A DNA stretch of 21,067 nt. Origin: a virus. The notes below the pieces were generated by a model. It saw only the letters and a program-made list of their open reading frames with translations, was not told the origin of the DNA and made no database searches. The translations under genes were made by a program, and so were the position numbers. Below are positions 1-7,426 of this stretch, piece by piece. The stretch lies in IMG/VR virus record IMGVR_UViG_3300035698_035345, positions 1 through 21,067 of that record. One strand, 5' to 3'. The number at the start of each line of letters is the position of its first letter. The first letter of the stretch is position 1.

Positions 1-489
1 ATGTACAATGTCATCAAAATTGGTAAGGAGTTCTATTTGACACCTTGGGTGAGGTTAAACCACAATCCAAGTGAAGAACGCGTGTATTTTTACGCAAAAG
101 ATCGAGATCCAAACAACTGGGTTGCCTCTCTTGTTGCCGGGAAGGACCACAAATCTCATCAAAAATTGCGAGACTATATCAAAGAAATTCCTGATGGACA
201 AAAGGCTAAATGGGGAAATTTTGATGCTGATCTCTGCGCAATAGCAATTCAAAACCAAACGTTACTGAGACAGAAAGGTGTTCAGAAATTAAATGAAAAT
301 TTTAGAAACCAAACGGGCACTGCCTCAAGTAATGAATATTTTATAGAACTATCGGATAACAAGTATGAAAGTGGTTGTTGGCACTGCAAAGGTCCCGTTG
401 ACAGCGATTGGGACTTAAAACACAGAAAGTGCGGGTGGCTGATTTGCGGACACTGTGGTGCGTGCGGTTGTGGTTATAGGGGAAAATAA
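1..489 (+). CDS. Hypothetical protein with Cys-rich C-terminal zinc-binding-like motif
   Basis: 162 residues if the ATG at base 1 is the start; an upstream start outside the window cannot be excluded. I do not recognise the family. The first ~120 residues are polar with no obvious motif. The C-terminus is a dense cysteine cluster (Cys126, 129, 144, 149, 152, 155, 157), including CWHC, then KCGWLIC, HCGAC and GCGY. This pattern fits a zinc ribbon, and similar 'C-x2-C ... CGW-x2-C-x-CGAC' tails occur at the ends of assorted bacterial proteins of unknown role. It is visibly more AT-rich than the recombination and replication genes, lies on the plus strand and converges with the recombinase cassette that ends at 564. 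It could be accessory cargo or the edge of another region. Function is unknown. Confidence 0.7.
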   Translation: MYNVIKIGKEFYLTPWVRLNHNPSEERVYFYAKDRDPNNWVASLVAGKDHKSHQKLRDYIKEIPDGQKAKWGNFDADLCAIAIQNQTLLRQKGVQKLNENFRNQTGTASSNEYFIELSDNKYESGCWHCKGPVDSDWDLKHRKCGWLICGHCGACGCGYRGK

Positions 490-563
490 TTAGCGCTAGA
501 ATCAAAATTAAAAATTGGGTGACGTAGCGGAACCTTCTGGGGAAATTGAAGACCTCATGCTGG

Positions 564-986
564 CTAAAGATCATATGCCTTTAGGTTGATAAGGGTTTCA
601 TTTTGAAACTTCCATTCAAGAGGGAAGTTTTTCAGAAGTTTCTTCATTGTAAGTGGCAATGGCTGGCACCCATTTAGGATCAACTCCACGATCTCAGGCG
701 ACAGAAGTGTCAGTCTTAGAATGCGACTGACGTACGAAGGGTTAATTTTTTCCGCATTCGCTATTTCCTCAATGGTTGTGTAAGTGCCGTCATCAAGGGT
801 TTTCTGCCACCGGAAAGCCCGGGCCAGCGCTTTGACCATAGCGTTATCGATCCGCTTCCGTGGCTTTGCCCATGAAGGCGACCCATCCGGCGTCACTATC
901 AACTTACGACCACCTCTAACCTGGAACTTCATCGGGACGCGAACTGTCATTGTTGTGCCATCAGGGCTTAATTTAGGGACCGTCAT
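564..986 (-). CDS. HTH (ParB/KorB-like) protein, last gene of the recombinase cassette
   Basis: 140 residues. A helix-turn-helix is readable at about residues 70-95 (TIEEIANAEKINPSYVSRIL), followed by LRLTLLSPEIVE and LPLTMKKLL, which resembles the KorB/ParB-type HTH. The start ATG (986-984) overlaps the recombinase stop by one base (TAATG), so it is translationally coupled to it. From memory, this small protein commonly follows a serine recombinase and DUF2924 gene in alphaproteobacterial prophages. A DNA-binding accessory role in recombination, such as site choice or directionality, is plausible. I infer this from position only. It is the promoter-distal gene of the cassette and converges with the gene at 1-489 across a 74-bp gap in which I see no strong terminator. 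Confidence 0.82.
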   Translation of the reverse strand: MTVPKLSPDGTTMTVRVPMKFQVRGGRKLIVTPDGSPSWAKPRKRIDNAMVKALARAFRWQKTLDDGTYTTIEEIANAEKINPSYVSRILRLTLLSPEIVELILNGCQPLPLTMKKLLKNFPLEWKFQNETLINLKAYDL

Positions 987-2299
987 TATGCAGCCCTCCG
1001 TTTTGTCATACTGCCCCTGATTTCAGAGACCAACGTTTCAAGTCCATCGACCCGGAATTTGATGTCGAGCCCATCGGGGTGGACATTGACCCGTTCGACT
1101 AATAGCTGAAGCACTCTGGATTGTTCGGTGGGAAACAGTTCATCCCAAAGCGGGTCGAGGTTTTGAAGCGCCTCACGCACATCAGCTTCAGAAATGCTTT
1201 TATCGTGATCTCGGGCAGCCCGCCAGGTGGCGACAACGATTTCTGGAACCCGAAGCAAGCCACGAACATTCTCGATGACGGCGGCCTCAATTTCCCCGGC
1301 AGGAACACGCCGGACAATGCCGTCTGGAACTTCTCCTTTGAGAAGTTCTGCCGCGACATAATAGCGATAGAGCTTGTTGGTTTTCTTGGTGTGAACCGGG
1401 GTCATTGCCCGCCCATCGGCACCAAAGATAATCCCCTTTAGCAATGCTGGCGTTTGAGCTCGTGTATGATTCGCCCGAGCCCTAGGGCTTTCTTTGATGA
1501 TGGAGCGAACTTTATTCCAAAGATCCAAGGATATGATGGCCTCATGTTCACCAGGATAGGCCGTGCCCTTGTGAACGGCTTTACCAATATAAACCTTATT
1601 TTTAAGTAGTTTGTAGAGGTAGCCTTTGTTTATAGGTTTGCCACGTTTTGAAGTTGTTCCTTCGGCTGCTAGGTCATTGGATAGCAGGGTTGCGGAGCCA
1701 ACGGACAGGAAACGCTTGAATATCATTCGAACTGTATTGGCCTCATCGGTATTCACGACTAGTTTTCGATCCCGGACGTCATAACCAAGAGGGGGATTAC
1801 CGCCCATCCATATTCCCTTCTTGCGGCTGGCTGCAATCTTGTCGCGGATACGTTCGCCGGTGACCTCACGTTCAAACTGGGCAAAGCTAAGCAGAATGTT
1901 AAGGGTCAACCGTCCCATGGATGTGGTTGTGTTGAAGGACTGGGTGACTGATACAAATGTCACGTTGTGCCGGTCAAACACATCGACCAATTTAGCGAAA
2001 TCCATTAATGAGCGGCTTAGCCGATCAATCTTGTAAACAACGACCACGTCAACGCGGCCAGCCTCTATATCGGCGAGCATGCGCTGTAGCGCCGGTCTCT
2101 CCAAAGTTCCGCCGGAAATCCCGCCATCGTCATATTGGTCTGGAACCAATACCCAGCCTTCTTGCTTCTGGCTGGTAATATAGGCCTCGCAGGATTCCCG
2201 TTGGGCATGGAGGCTGTTGAAATCCATGTCCAGGCCTTCTTCGCTGGATTTCCGCGTATAGACGGCACACAGTGTTTTACGAACAAGCGTTTGTTTCAT
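986..2299 (-). CDS. Serine recombinase (site-specific integrase)
   Basis: 437 residues from the ATG at 2299. I chose it over the upstream ATG at 2347 because it has an AGGAG ribosome site just before it and overlaps the DUF2924 stop as ATGA. The resolvase catalytic domain fills residues ~10-150. The nucleophile is Ser18 in YTRKSSEEG, with the helix-E arginines in the IDRLSRSL motif. Next comes the Recombinase domain (GNPPLGYDV, then LYKLLKNKVYIGKAVHKG). The region that is a Cys4 zinc ribbon in many large serine recombinases reads IIFGADGRAMTP here, without cysteines. I believe this is normal for the alphaproteobacterial branch. Such enzymes cut both attachment sites at a central dinucleotide through Ser-DNA links and integrate or excise circular DNA. 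It is shorter than typical large serine integrases but contains every active-site motif I expect. It is the likely mover of this element. Confidence 0.95.
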   Translation of the reverse strand: MKQTLVRKTLCAVYTRKSSEEGLDMDFNSLHAQRESCEAYITSQKQEGWVLVPDQYDDGGISGGTLERPALQRMLADIEAGRVDVVVVYKIDRLSRSLMDFAKLVDVFDRHNVTFVSVTQSFNTTTSMGRLTLNILLSFAQFEREVTGERIRDKIAASRKKGIWMGGNPPLGYDVRDRKLVVNTDEANTVRMIFKRFLSVGSATLLSNDLAAEGTTSKRGKPINKGYLYKLLKNKVYIGKAVHKGTAYPGEHEAIISLDLWNKVRSIIKESPRARANHTRAQTPALLKGIIFGADGRAMTPVHTKKTNKLYRYYVAAELLKGEVPDGIVRRVPAGEIEAAVIENVRGLLRVPEIVVATWRAARDHDKSISEADVREALQNLDPLWDELFPTEQSRVLQLLVERVNVHPDGLDIKFRVDGLETLVSEIRGSMTKRRAA

Positions 2300-2742
2300 C
2301 GACCTTCTCCTGATTTTCTTAGGCCGAAGAAGACCCAGCCGTTCCATCGTGTGCCTGTGATTGCTCTAGCGATAGCTGACAGCGACTTATATGGCCGACC
2401 CTGATATTCAAAACCCTCATCCGTTACTGTGGCGCAGTGCTCAATACCTTGGTACTCGCGAATTAGGCGGGTGCCTGAGATTGGGTGTTGATCAGCCCTG
2501 ATACGTCTCTGGGAAGCCTTCCCCCCGCTTAACTCTTTGCCCAAGGCTTCAAGGCGTTCAATGGTGGCCGGTTTAAGCCCGCCGTATTCAAGTTCCTGAA
2601 TTCGATAAGCCAGGCGACTTTCCAGAAAACGCCGATTCTGACGTGGGGGTTCAGTCTCGAATAGTTTGCTCCAGAGGGCTCTCAAATCCGTAGTTGGCGT
2701 GTCCTTCAACGCGGCAAGTTTAGTGATGATAGTATCGGTCAT
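2296..2742 (-). CDS. DUF2924 domain-containing protein
   Basis: 148 residues. The pattern LRALWSKLFETEPP, then RRFLESRLAYRIQELEYGG, then GTRLIREYQG and the C-terminal SLSAIARAITGTRWNGWVFF is characteristic of DUF2924, a family found next to serine recombinases in alphaproteobacteria. Its biochemical role is not established to my knowledge. The C-terminal half looks like a small nucleic-acid-binding module. The start at 2742 overlaps the upstream gene's stop by one base (TAATG), and its stop overlaps the recombinase start by four bases (ATGA), so the set behaves as one translational unit. I infer an accessory role in recombination, for example as a recombination directionality or site-recognition factor. 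Confidence 0.92.
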   Translation of the reverse strand: MTDTIITKLAALKDTPTTDLRALWSKLFETEPPRQNRRFLESRLAYRIQELEYGGLKPATIERLEALGKELSGGKASQRRIRADQHPISGTRLIREYQGIEHCATVTDEGFEYQGRPYKSLSAIARAITGTRWNGWVFFGLRKSGEGR

Positions 2743-2939
2743 TATGCATTCTCCGTCTTGGTTTCGACGGATACATGACCGCTCTGGGTGGGCATTAAGT
2801 CCAGATAACTGTCTCCCGGAACAGCAGATAGATGACTTGACTGGCGGGCCTGCAGGCGCATTAAGCCGACAGCTAAAATTGCTGCTAATTCATCAAGGCG
2901 TTCATCGGGTGTCATATGTTCGGGTCTTAAGGCATTCAT
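2742..2939 (-). CDS. Small conserved protein, first gene of the recombinase cassette
   Basis: 65 residues from the ATG at 2939 (MNALRPEHMTPDERLDELAA). I preferred this start because the family I remember begins at this MNA(I/L)RPEHMTPDERL stretch. A GGAG lies about 10 bases upstream. An ATG at 2978 would add 13 residues. The first half forms a predicted amphipathic helix (DERLDELAAILAVGLMRLQAR) and the tail is polar. I know no function. It recurs ahead of DUF2924 and serine recombinase genes in alphaproteobacteria, so it may be a structural or regulatory partner. Its stop overlaps the DUF2924 start (TAATG). Confidence 0.78.
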   Translation of the reverse strand: MNALRPEHMTPDERLDELAAILAVGLMRLQARQSSHLSAVPGDSYLDLMPTQSGHVSVETKTENA

Positions 2940-3071
2940 CACACATCGTCTCCAATCGGATGTATGATTGCCTGCCAAAATCAGGAAAATATAGCAAAAT
3001 CAAATGGGTGGAGAGATGCAGGTAAAACAAAAGTATCAGAGAGTAATTTGAGGATGTCAGCGCAATTATGA

Positions 3072-5534
3072 TCAATGTTTTTCATCATGATCGTCACTCT
3101 TACGTAGTCCATAGGTAAAATCCGTAAATTTATCAGCTATCTTATTCCACCGATCTTTAGGCTGTTTCAATAACTCAAGCAAAGCTGTGTAATCATTCTG
3201 GAGCCATGCAGGATGCACACCACTTCTTGACGCAAACTCAAGTCCGGTAATGGACCGCCTTTCTCCAGAGAATGATGTGTTGTCTAAGATAAGCTGGGCT
3301 TCGTTGATTTTGCTTTTCGTGAATACAATTTCCCACATCCACCTATATCTCATAGCATCAGAAATTTTGTTTTCTGGTAGAGATTTAGCCTTCACTTCGA
3401 TGCCAAGAACTTTAGCCTCTAAATGCTCTATACAGGTTTGAAGTAATTTACAGGCTGCGGCCGAAAGCTTCTCGTCGCGATCGGGGTCTATGACTGTATC
3501 GATTTTATCTGAAATCCAGTGACTTTCCGTTGTGGCGGCCACGGCAAGGACACCGCCAAAAACGTATGCTCCTGCTGGACCAAACATTAGTGCCCCAATA
3601 CCTTTCCCTGCAAAACCACCGGCAACCGCCATTATGCCCTTTGCAGCAGATTCAAGCGCAACATTGAATGAGGCCTCCTTCATGCTGTGCTGGCCGACCC
3701 ACCATCCATGGGCATTCTTAATTACAGACATAGTTGCGATTAAGGGAACGAGTTCATAATCACCAATTTCAGTTCCTGCTTTTATAGCCGTCTCGACCAA
3801 GCCGTCGGTAAATTCATATGAATAGCCCTCCACGAAAAAAACTTGGCTGGCCCAATCCGGTGATCTATCGGCAATAGTTTCTACAATTTCCGAATTAGCG
3901 ATGACTGGCGTATCCGGGTATTTTTCAAAATGACGTTCGAGAATTTGGAAGTTTTCAGGTGCAATACACTTAACTTGAAACTCAACGCCATCAACGAGCA
4001 GGTCATAACCTGGCTGTGATGCACTTTCAGGAATTGAGACTAGATATCCACTATCTGTTAATCTGGAAGCGACAATTCGTTCTGCTGTGTACCCTAGGAG
4101 ATTTGCTTCATGACCTTTGATTGCAGCGGTGGATAAGGAAGTAATTCTCTCTGCAAATTCTGCGAATAAAAAAGGGTCGCCTAGGTCTGCCGTATGGGAA
4201 AAATCTGCCGCTTCAAGGACCTTGGAATCGATAGATGAAAGGTCAAAAATGAAATCGCACAGTGATAGGCCTGCGAGAAGCAGAGTTTCCCCTTTGCTTC
4301 GTTGATCAGGGAATAGAAAACCTTCGATGAACTGCTCGTTTTTAGTTTTCCCAACGGGCTGATCAAGCTCAGATATCAGCAAGTCCATCTCTTTGTTAGC
4401 CGCTGGCAGTGCAAGCCCCGAGCATAACGCCAGGCTGAGATCGCGATATTTATCAGCAGACGGCAAAGATATTTGAGATGTATTTATTCCATTCTGTCGG
4501 ATCGAGCCGGAGGCATCAAAAAACATTCTGGCAGTACCAATTTTCTGCGACAAGCCGCTATCTAAACCTCGAACTGCGAGAAGAGAGCCTACTGAAACAG
4601 CAAATGCCCTGCGAACCGTTTTTGTCAGAAAATTGGCCTGCATTCCTCCCATTGCGAAAATGACTGGCAGCACAAACAAGGGGTGAGACATAACGAAAAG
4701 GGCAGAGACAAGTGTCTTCCCTCCGACCAAGGGGATAATGGCAGATGCTTGTGCGGCAAGGATGTACGCCCCAAAACCAGCAGCTTCCACCGCTCCCATC
4801 AAGCCGAGTAGACCTCCGCTACTAACGAGAACCTTTTGAATGGCGTCATCCGAAAGTGTTTCCAAGTTGGCTTCTTTAAGGACACTCTGATCCAAATTGG
4901 ATAGTTCACCTCGTATTTGAGAGATCAGATCCTGCTTTTCTGAATCGGGTGTATCGTTGTTACTTAGGGCTGCTCCTAGAAGGGCAAAGACAGCTTCTCG
5001 CACAGCTTCATCAAATGGGACGGCTTCAATGTCTCTGGAGCCAAAAGGATTAGCTTCGTTGGCAAGTCGCTTCCAATAAGCTATTTCCGTCTTCGATAAA
5101 GCGGCCTTTTCTTCAGCATTCCTCTTTTGTGCGATGGATACTGAAATTGCCGCGCCAATATCGTTTGCACAATAATCTAAGTCCCGGGGAGAAATTGCTA
5201 TACGCGGCTGAAGTTCGAAAGAATCCCGGATTTGCGCCCAGAGCGCGAACCTAAGCTCGTTGTCTGAAGAAGAGCCTTTTTCGATATTTGAAGCTATCTG
5301 AATTACACGTTTGGTAAAGCGTTCCGGCGAAACTGTAGATGTGCCATCTTTCCATTCTGAGTATTTGGCATAGGCACTATCGCCAAGGTTTCCGAGTTGA
5401 TCCGTAATTAGAGAAACAGCAGAGCTGTCCTCAAAAATTGCCAAGAATGTAGCAATGCTTTTACGGTCAAGTGACAGCAATCCAAGAGGGATTGAAGCAG
5501 GAGTGATTTTCCCATTTTGTAACTTGGTTGCCAT
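3072..5534 (-). CDS. Large putative membrane protein with PD-(D/E)XK nuclease motif, co-transcribed with the repressor
   Basis: 820 residues from the ATG at 5534, which has GAGGGAG upstream inside the repressor's 3' end and sits 5 bp past the repressor stop. An ATG at 5561 would add nine residues. I do not recognise the family. Order of parts: a helical, charged N-terminus; a long glycine/alanine-rich hydrophobic stretch at ~236-301, faintly reminiscent of YaaW-type proteins; a PD-(D/E)XK nuclease-like core at ~480-525 (GYTAERIVASRL, then GYDLLVDGVEFQVKC, giving Glu485, Asp511, Glu518 and Lys522); a second glycine-zipper-like hydrophobic segment at ~631-667; and a charged helical tail. The layout suggests a membrane-associated DNA-cutting or pore-forming protein. 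Placement directly behind cI means expression in the lysogen, as is typical of superinfection-exclusion or anti-phage genes. That function is inferred, not shown. It is more AT-rich than the early operon, as expected for acquired cargo. Confidence 0.85.
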   Translation of the reverse strand: MATKLQNGKITPASIPLGLLSLDRKSIATFLAIFEDSSAVSLITDQLGNLGDSAYAKYSEWKDGTSTVSPERFTKRVIQIASNIEKGSSSDNELRFALWAQIRDSFELQPRIAISPRDLDYCANDIGAAISVSIAQKRNAEEKAALSKTEIAYWKRLANEANPFGSRDIEAVPFDEAVREAVFALLGAALSNNDTPDSEKQDLISQIRGELSNLDQSVLKEANLETLSDDAIQKVLVSSGGLLGLMGAVEAAGFGAYILAAQASAIIPLVGGKTLVSALFVMSHPLFVLPVIFAMGGMQANFLTKTVRRAFAVSVGSLLAVRGLDSGLSQKIGTARMFFDASGSIRQNGINTSQISLPSADKYRDLSLALCSGLALPAANKEMDLLISELDQPVGKTKNEQFIEGFLFPDQRSKGETLLLAGLSLCDFIFDLSSIDSKVLEAADFSHTADLGDPFLFAEFAERITSLSTAAIKGHEANLLGYTAERIVASRLTDSGYLVSIPESASQPGYDLLVDGVEFQVKCIAPENFQILERHFEKYPDTPVIANSEIVETIADRSPDWASQVFFVEGYSYEFTDGLVETAIKAGTEIGDYELVPLIATMSVIKNAHGWWVGQHSMKEASFNVALESAAKGIMAVAGGFAGKGIGALMFGPAGAYVFGGVLAVAATTESHWISDKIDTVIDPDRDEKLSAAACKLLQTCIEHLEAKVLGIEVKAKSLPENKISDAMRYRWMWEIVFTKSKINEAQLILDNTSFSGERRSITGLEFASRSGVHPAWLQNDYTALLELLKQPKDRWNKIADKFTDFTYGLRKSDDHDEKH

Positions 5535-5539
5535 GGTTG

Positions 5540-6208
5540 CTAAATCTCCCTCGCAAACCACCGAACCCTCCCGATGATACTGATTTCATCGGCGGTACGC
5601 TCGTATTGGCTATAAAATGTGTTGTCAGATATCACCCTAACCTTAGGCGGATCATTGTTGGGGACGTGCTCAAGACGCTTGGCCACCAATCCCATGCCAT
5701 CAAACAAAATGAATATGCCGGGGGGCGTTGGGGAGCGTCGGGCCAAATCCACAAGAACAACGTCACCAGAATGCAGGGTGGGCATCATGCTGTCGCCTTC
5801 CACATGCATGATGCGAAGTTCAGATGGGCTGGCTTTGAGATCATGTTGAATCCACGACCGTTGAAAATGATAAGGTTTCCCGTTCTCCACCTCATCAGAA
5901 GTAATACTACCACCGCCCATGGAAGCCGTAACCTCGACCGAGGGGATCGAAACAAACGCTTGAGAGGGATCTTCAATGATCGGTGATTCGCCTTCTACAT
6001 CTCCCATGCCATGCAACAACCAGTTTCTGTCTACTTTGACCACCTTGGCAACTTGATCAAGTTTCTCCAGATTCGGGTTTTCTGATCGTCCCCGCATGAT
6101 GTCGTAGACAAAGGTCCTGTTGATATCTGCAAGTTCAGCCACCTGCCGGGCATTTAAGCCAAGCTGCCTGGAACGCGCTTTGAGCCTGTCGGCCATGGTG
6201 TATTTCAT
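5540..6208 (-). CDS. CI/LexA-like S24-family phage repressor
   Basis: 222 residues from the ATG at 6208, which has GAGGA seven bases upstream. The longer reading from 6316 would cover the operator region and is unlikely. The N-terminal XRE helix-turn-helix spans ~residues 5-60 (LNARQVAELADINRTFVYDI). The C-terminal S24 peptidase domain has nucleophile Ser140 in VEGDSMMPTL and general base Lys177 in GLVAKRL, with the hinge around VEVTASMGGGS. A classic Ala-Gly cleavage pair is not obvious there. Proteins of this type repress the lytic operon and self-cleave with RecA on DNA damage. It is divergent from the early operon at 6315 and followed 5 bp later by the 820-residue nuclease-like gene. The intergenic region holds its promoter and a tandem repeat that may be its operator. 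Confidence 0.95.
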   Translation of the reverse strand: MKYTMADRLKARSRQLGLNARQVAELADINRTFVYDIMRGRSENPNLEKLDQVAKVVKVDRNWLLHGMGDVEGESPIIEDPSQAFVSIPSVEVTASMGGGSITSDEVENGKPYHFQRSWIQHDLKASPSELRIMHVEGDSMMPTLHSGDVVLVDLARRSPTPPGIFILFDGMGLVAKRLEHVPNNDPPKVRVISDNTFYSQYERTADEISIIGRVRWFAREI

Positions 6209-6225
6209 CAGGTTATCCTCAGGGC

Positions 6226-6243
6226 TGTGGATTATGTGGATTA
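6226..6243. repeat. Tandem TGTGGATTA repeat, candidate repressor operator
   Basis: Two perfect head-to-tail copies of the 9-mer TGTGGATTA (6226-6234 and 6235-6243), with a related GGATTGA at 6249-6255. They cover the -10 and start region of the leftward promoter. Repeats placed here are typical repressor sites. Direct rather than inverted geometry is unusual for a dimeric CI protein, so the assignment is an inference. Confidence 0.5.
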
Positions 6244-6268
6244 AAAAGGATTGATTCATTCTAGTCAA
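6240..6268 (-). promoter_or_regulatory. Sigma-70-type promoter of the repressor operon
   Basis: On the minus strand TTGACT (6268-6263) is followed after exactly 17 bases by TTTAAT (6245-6240). Each hexamer matches consensus in 5 of 6 positions. Transcription would start about 6230-6233, some 25 bases before the repressor ATG at 6208. The -10 hexamer overlaps the second copy of the TGTGGATTA repeat, which fits autoregulation. Confidence 0.72.
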
Positions 6269-6277
6269 GGATATAAA
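6251..6277 (+). promoter_or_regulatory. Candidate rightward early promoter
   Basis: TTGATT (6251-6256) and TATAAA (6272-6277) are separated by only 15 bases, short for sigma-70. The site lies ~40 bases before the first rightward gene (6315) and overlaps the oppositely directed repressor promoter, so polymerases would compete. A better-spaced alternative was not found in this 106-bp gap. Confidence 0.4.
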
Positions 6278-6314
6278 ACAAATGGCGAACATATAAGCTT
6301 GTAGGTGGTCGGTC

Positions 6315-7004
6315 ATGGCGGGAATAGAGAAGGAATATTTTACACTGGACGAGGTAGTGTCCTGCTGGGATATGCCTCATCGAGACCTCGTGTACCTTGC
6401 CGAAAACGGGCTATTGAAGGTCTCCGTGCGGCTCTATGGCATCCACATCGAACGCGGTTCTTATGAAGAGATGGGAAATGGTCAGTGCTGCAATATCCCA
6501 GAAGAGCGTGTGTCGTTTCAGGGGCTGCAGGATCTTCTCTCTCGTGACGTTTATCGCCTGTTTCATGAAGGGCAGATCAAAGTCGACCAGTTTGACGCAC
6601 CAGATGACCAATATTGCCATGTGCTTTCCCCGGAAGAAGGTATTGTGATTAAGAAGGAGGAACTTGTGGTTAGCCGCTTAGAGCGGGACCGGGCGGAAGC
6701 AAAGCACGGCCTTGGCGGGGTGAGCCGTAGAACGGATACTGTGTTCGAGCAGAAGAACGATTTCACCGATGTATCATTAGGCGAACGAAGCTACACCCTG
6801 GGACCCATTCAGGCCAAAGTCGTCGGTATTCTCTATGATGCAGCAACGACAGGATCTCCCTGGCGGCATGGACAACAGGTGCTGGCCGAGGCGGGTTCAA
6901 GATGCACCCGGATTTCTGACCTGTTTAAGACCCAGTCCGACTGGCGCAAACTGATCCAGTCAGACAAGCGTGGAAAATACCGGCTGAACATCAAGTTTTC
7001 TTAG
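6315..7004 (+). CDS. Conserved prophage protein, first gene of the rightward operon
   Basis: 229 residues. The N-terminus (YFTLDEVVSCWDMPHRDLVYLAENGLL) reads like a winged-helix/MerR-type DNA-binding fold. The middle (FQGLQDLLSRDVYRLFHEG) and the C-terminus (LGPIQAKVVGILYDAA, PWRHGQQVLAEAG, ISDLFKTQSDWRKLI) form a second conserved block that looks like a wHTH. I remember homologues at this position, divergent from the S24 repressor, in alphaproteobacterial prophages, but no assigned function. Position equals that of Cro/early regulators, so a regulatory role is likely but unproven. An AGGTGG lies six bases before the ATG. A 191-bp gap follows. Confidence 0.82.
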   Translation: MAGIEKEYFTLDEVVSCWDMPHRDLVYLAENGLLKVSVRLYGIHIERGSYEEMGNGQCCNIPEERVSFQGLQDLLSRDVYRLFHEGQIKVDQFDAPDDQYCHVLSPEEGIVIKKEELVVSRLERDRAEAKHGLGGVSRRTDTVFEQKNDFTDVSLGERSYTLGPIQAKVVGILYDAATTGSPWRHGQQVLAEAGSRCTRISDLFKTQSDWRKLIQSDKRGKYRLNIKFS

Positions 7005-7068
7005 ATCCCCCAGAGCAATCCCTATTTTCTGGGCCTCGATGGCCATCAATCCCCTCGCCGTCCCCTTA

Positions 7069-7111
7069 TATATCCCCCCGCATCCCCCTAATTATCCTCA
7101 TTATATCCCCC
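7069..7111 (+). repeat. C-tract repeats in the 7005-7195 intergenic gap
   Basis: TATATCCCCC occurs at 7069-7078 (with a sixth C) and again at 7102-7111, with further CCCC runs between and before them and ATCCCCC at 7082-7088. A short hairpin CCGAC/GTCGG lies at 7130-7145. I see no convincing promoter. The 191-bp gap otherwise holds only the ribosome site of the gene at 7196. Confidence 0.4.
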
Positions 7112-7195
7112 AACCATCCATCAACGGTCCCGACGACAATGTCGGCCTAGATCGTCATTCTCCTCCCAACGTTCAATCAAACGAAGGAGGTGGCG

Positions 7196-7426
7196 ATGAT
7201 CACCAAACACTTACACCAAGTCCATCTCGCGGAACGATGGAACCTGAGCCCGCGCACATTAGAGCGCTGGCGCTGGGAAAAAATCGGCCCGCGTTATCTC
7301 AAGCTTGGTGGCCGCGTCGTCTACAGACTTGAAGATGTAGAGGCCTACGAAGAGCAGAAAATCTGCGACACCGAAGGCTCAACCACAACCCAGTTGCCGT
7401 TTCTCAGCATTGCGGGGGCATCATGA
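7196..7426 (+). CDS. Small helix-turn-helix (excisionase/MerR-like) protein
   Basis: 76 residues. A winged-helix reading of the MerR/AlpA kind is clear: LAERWNLSPRTLERWRWEKIGPRYLKLGGRVVYRLEDVEAYEEQK, with the typical 'P-x-Y-x-K-x-GG-R-V-x-Y' wing. The ATG at 7196 was chosen because AAGGAGG ends five bases before it; the GTG at 7190 sits on the ribosome site itself. Proteins like this act as excisionases or as small transcription regulators. Location at the head of the replication genes, far from the integrase, slightly favours regulation. The stop overlaps the next start (ATGA at 7423). Confidence 0.85.
   Translation: MITKHLHQVHLAERWNLSPRTLERWRWEKIGPRYLKLGGRVVYRLEDVEAYEEQKICDTEGSTTTQLPFLSIAGAS

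Noticed and set aside
490-563. Left attachment site next to the recombinase cassette
   Set aside because: I looked for a second copy of the GCCAGTGGG core or deacetylase N-terminal coding here and found none, so the left boundary is probably outside the window.
5528-5986. 152-residue plus-strand frame
   Set aside because: It is antisense to the S24 repressor domain, and its composition is that of a shadow frame.
7039-7332. 97-residue open frame upstream of the small HTH gene
   Set aside because: It is proline-rich translation of the C-tract DNA with no ribosome site and overlaps the clearly conserved HTH gene in another frame.
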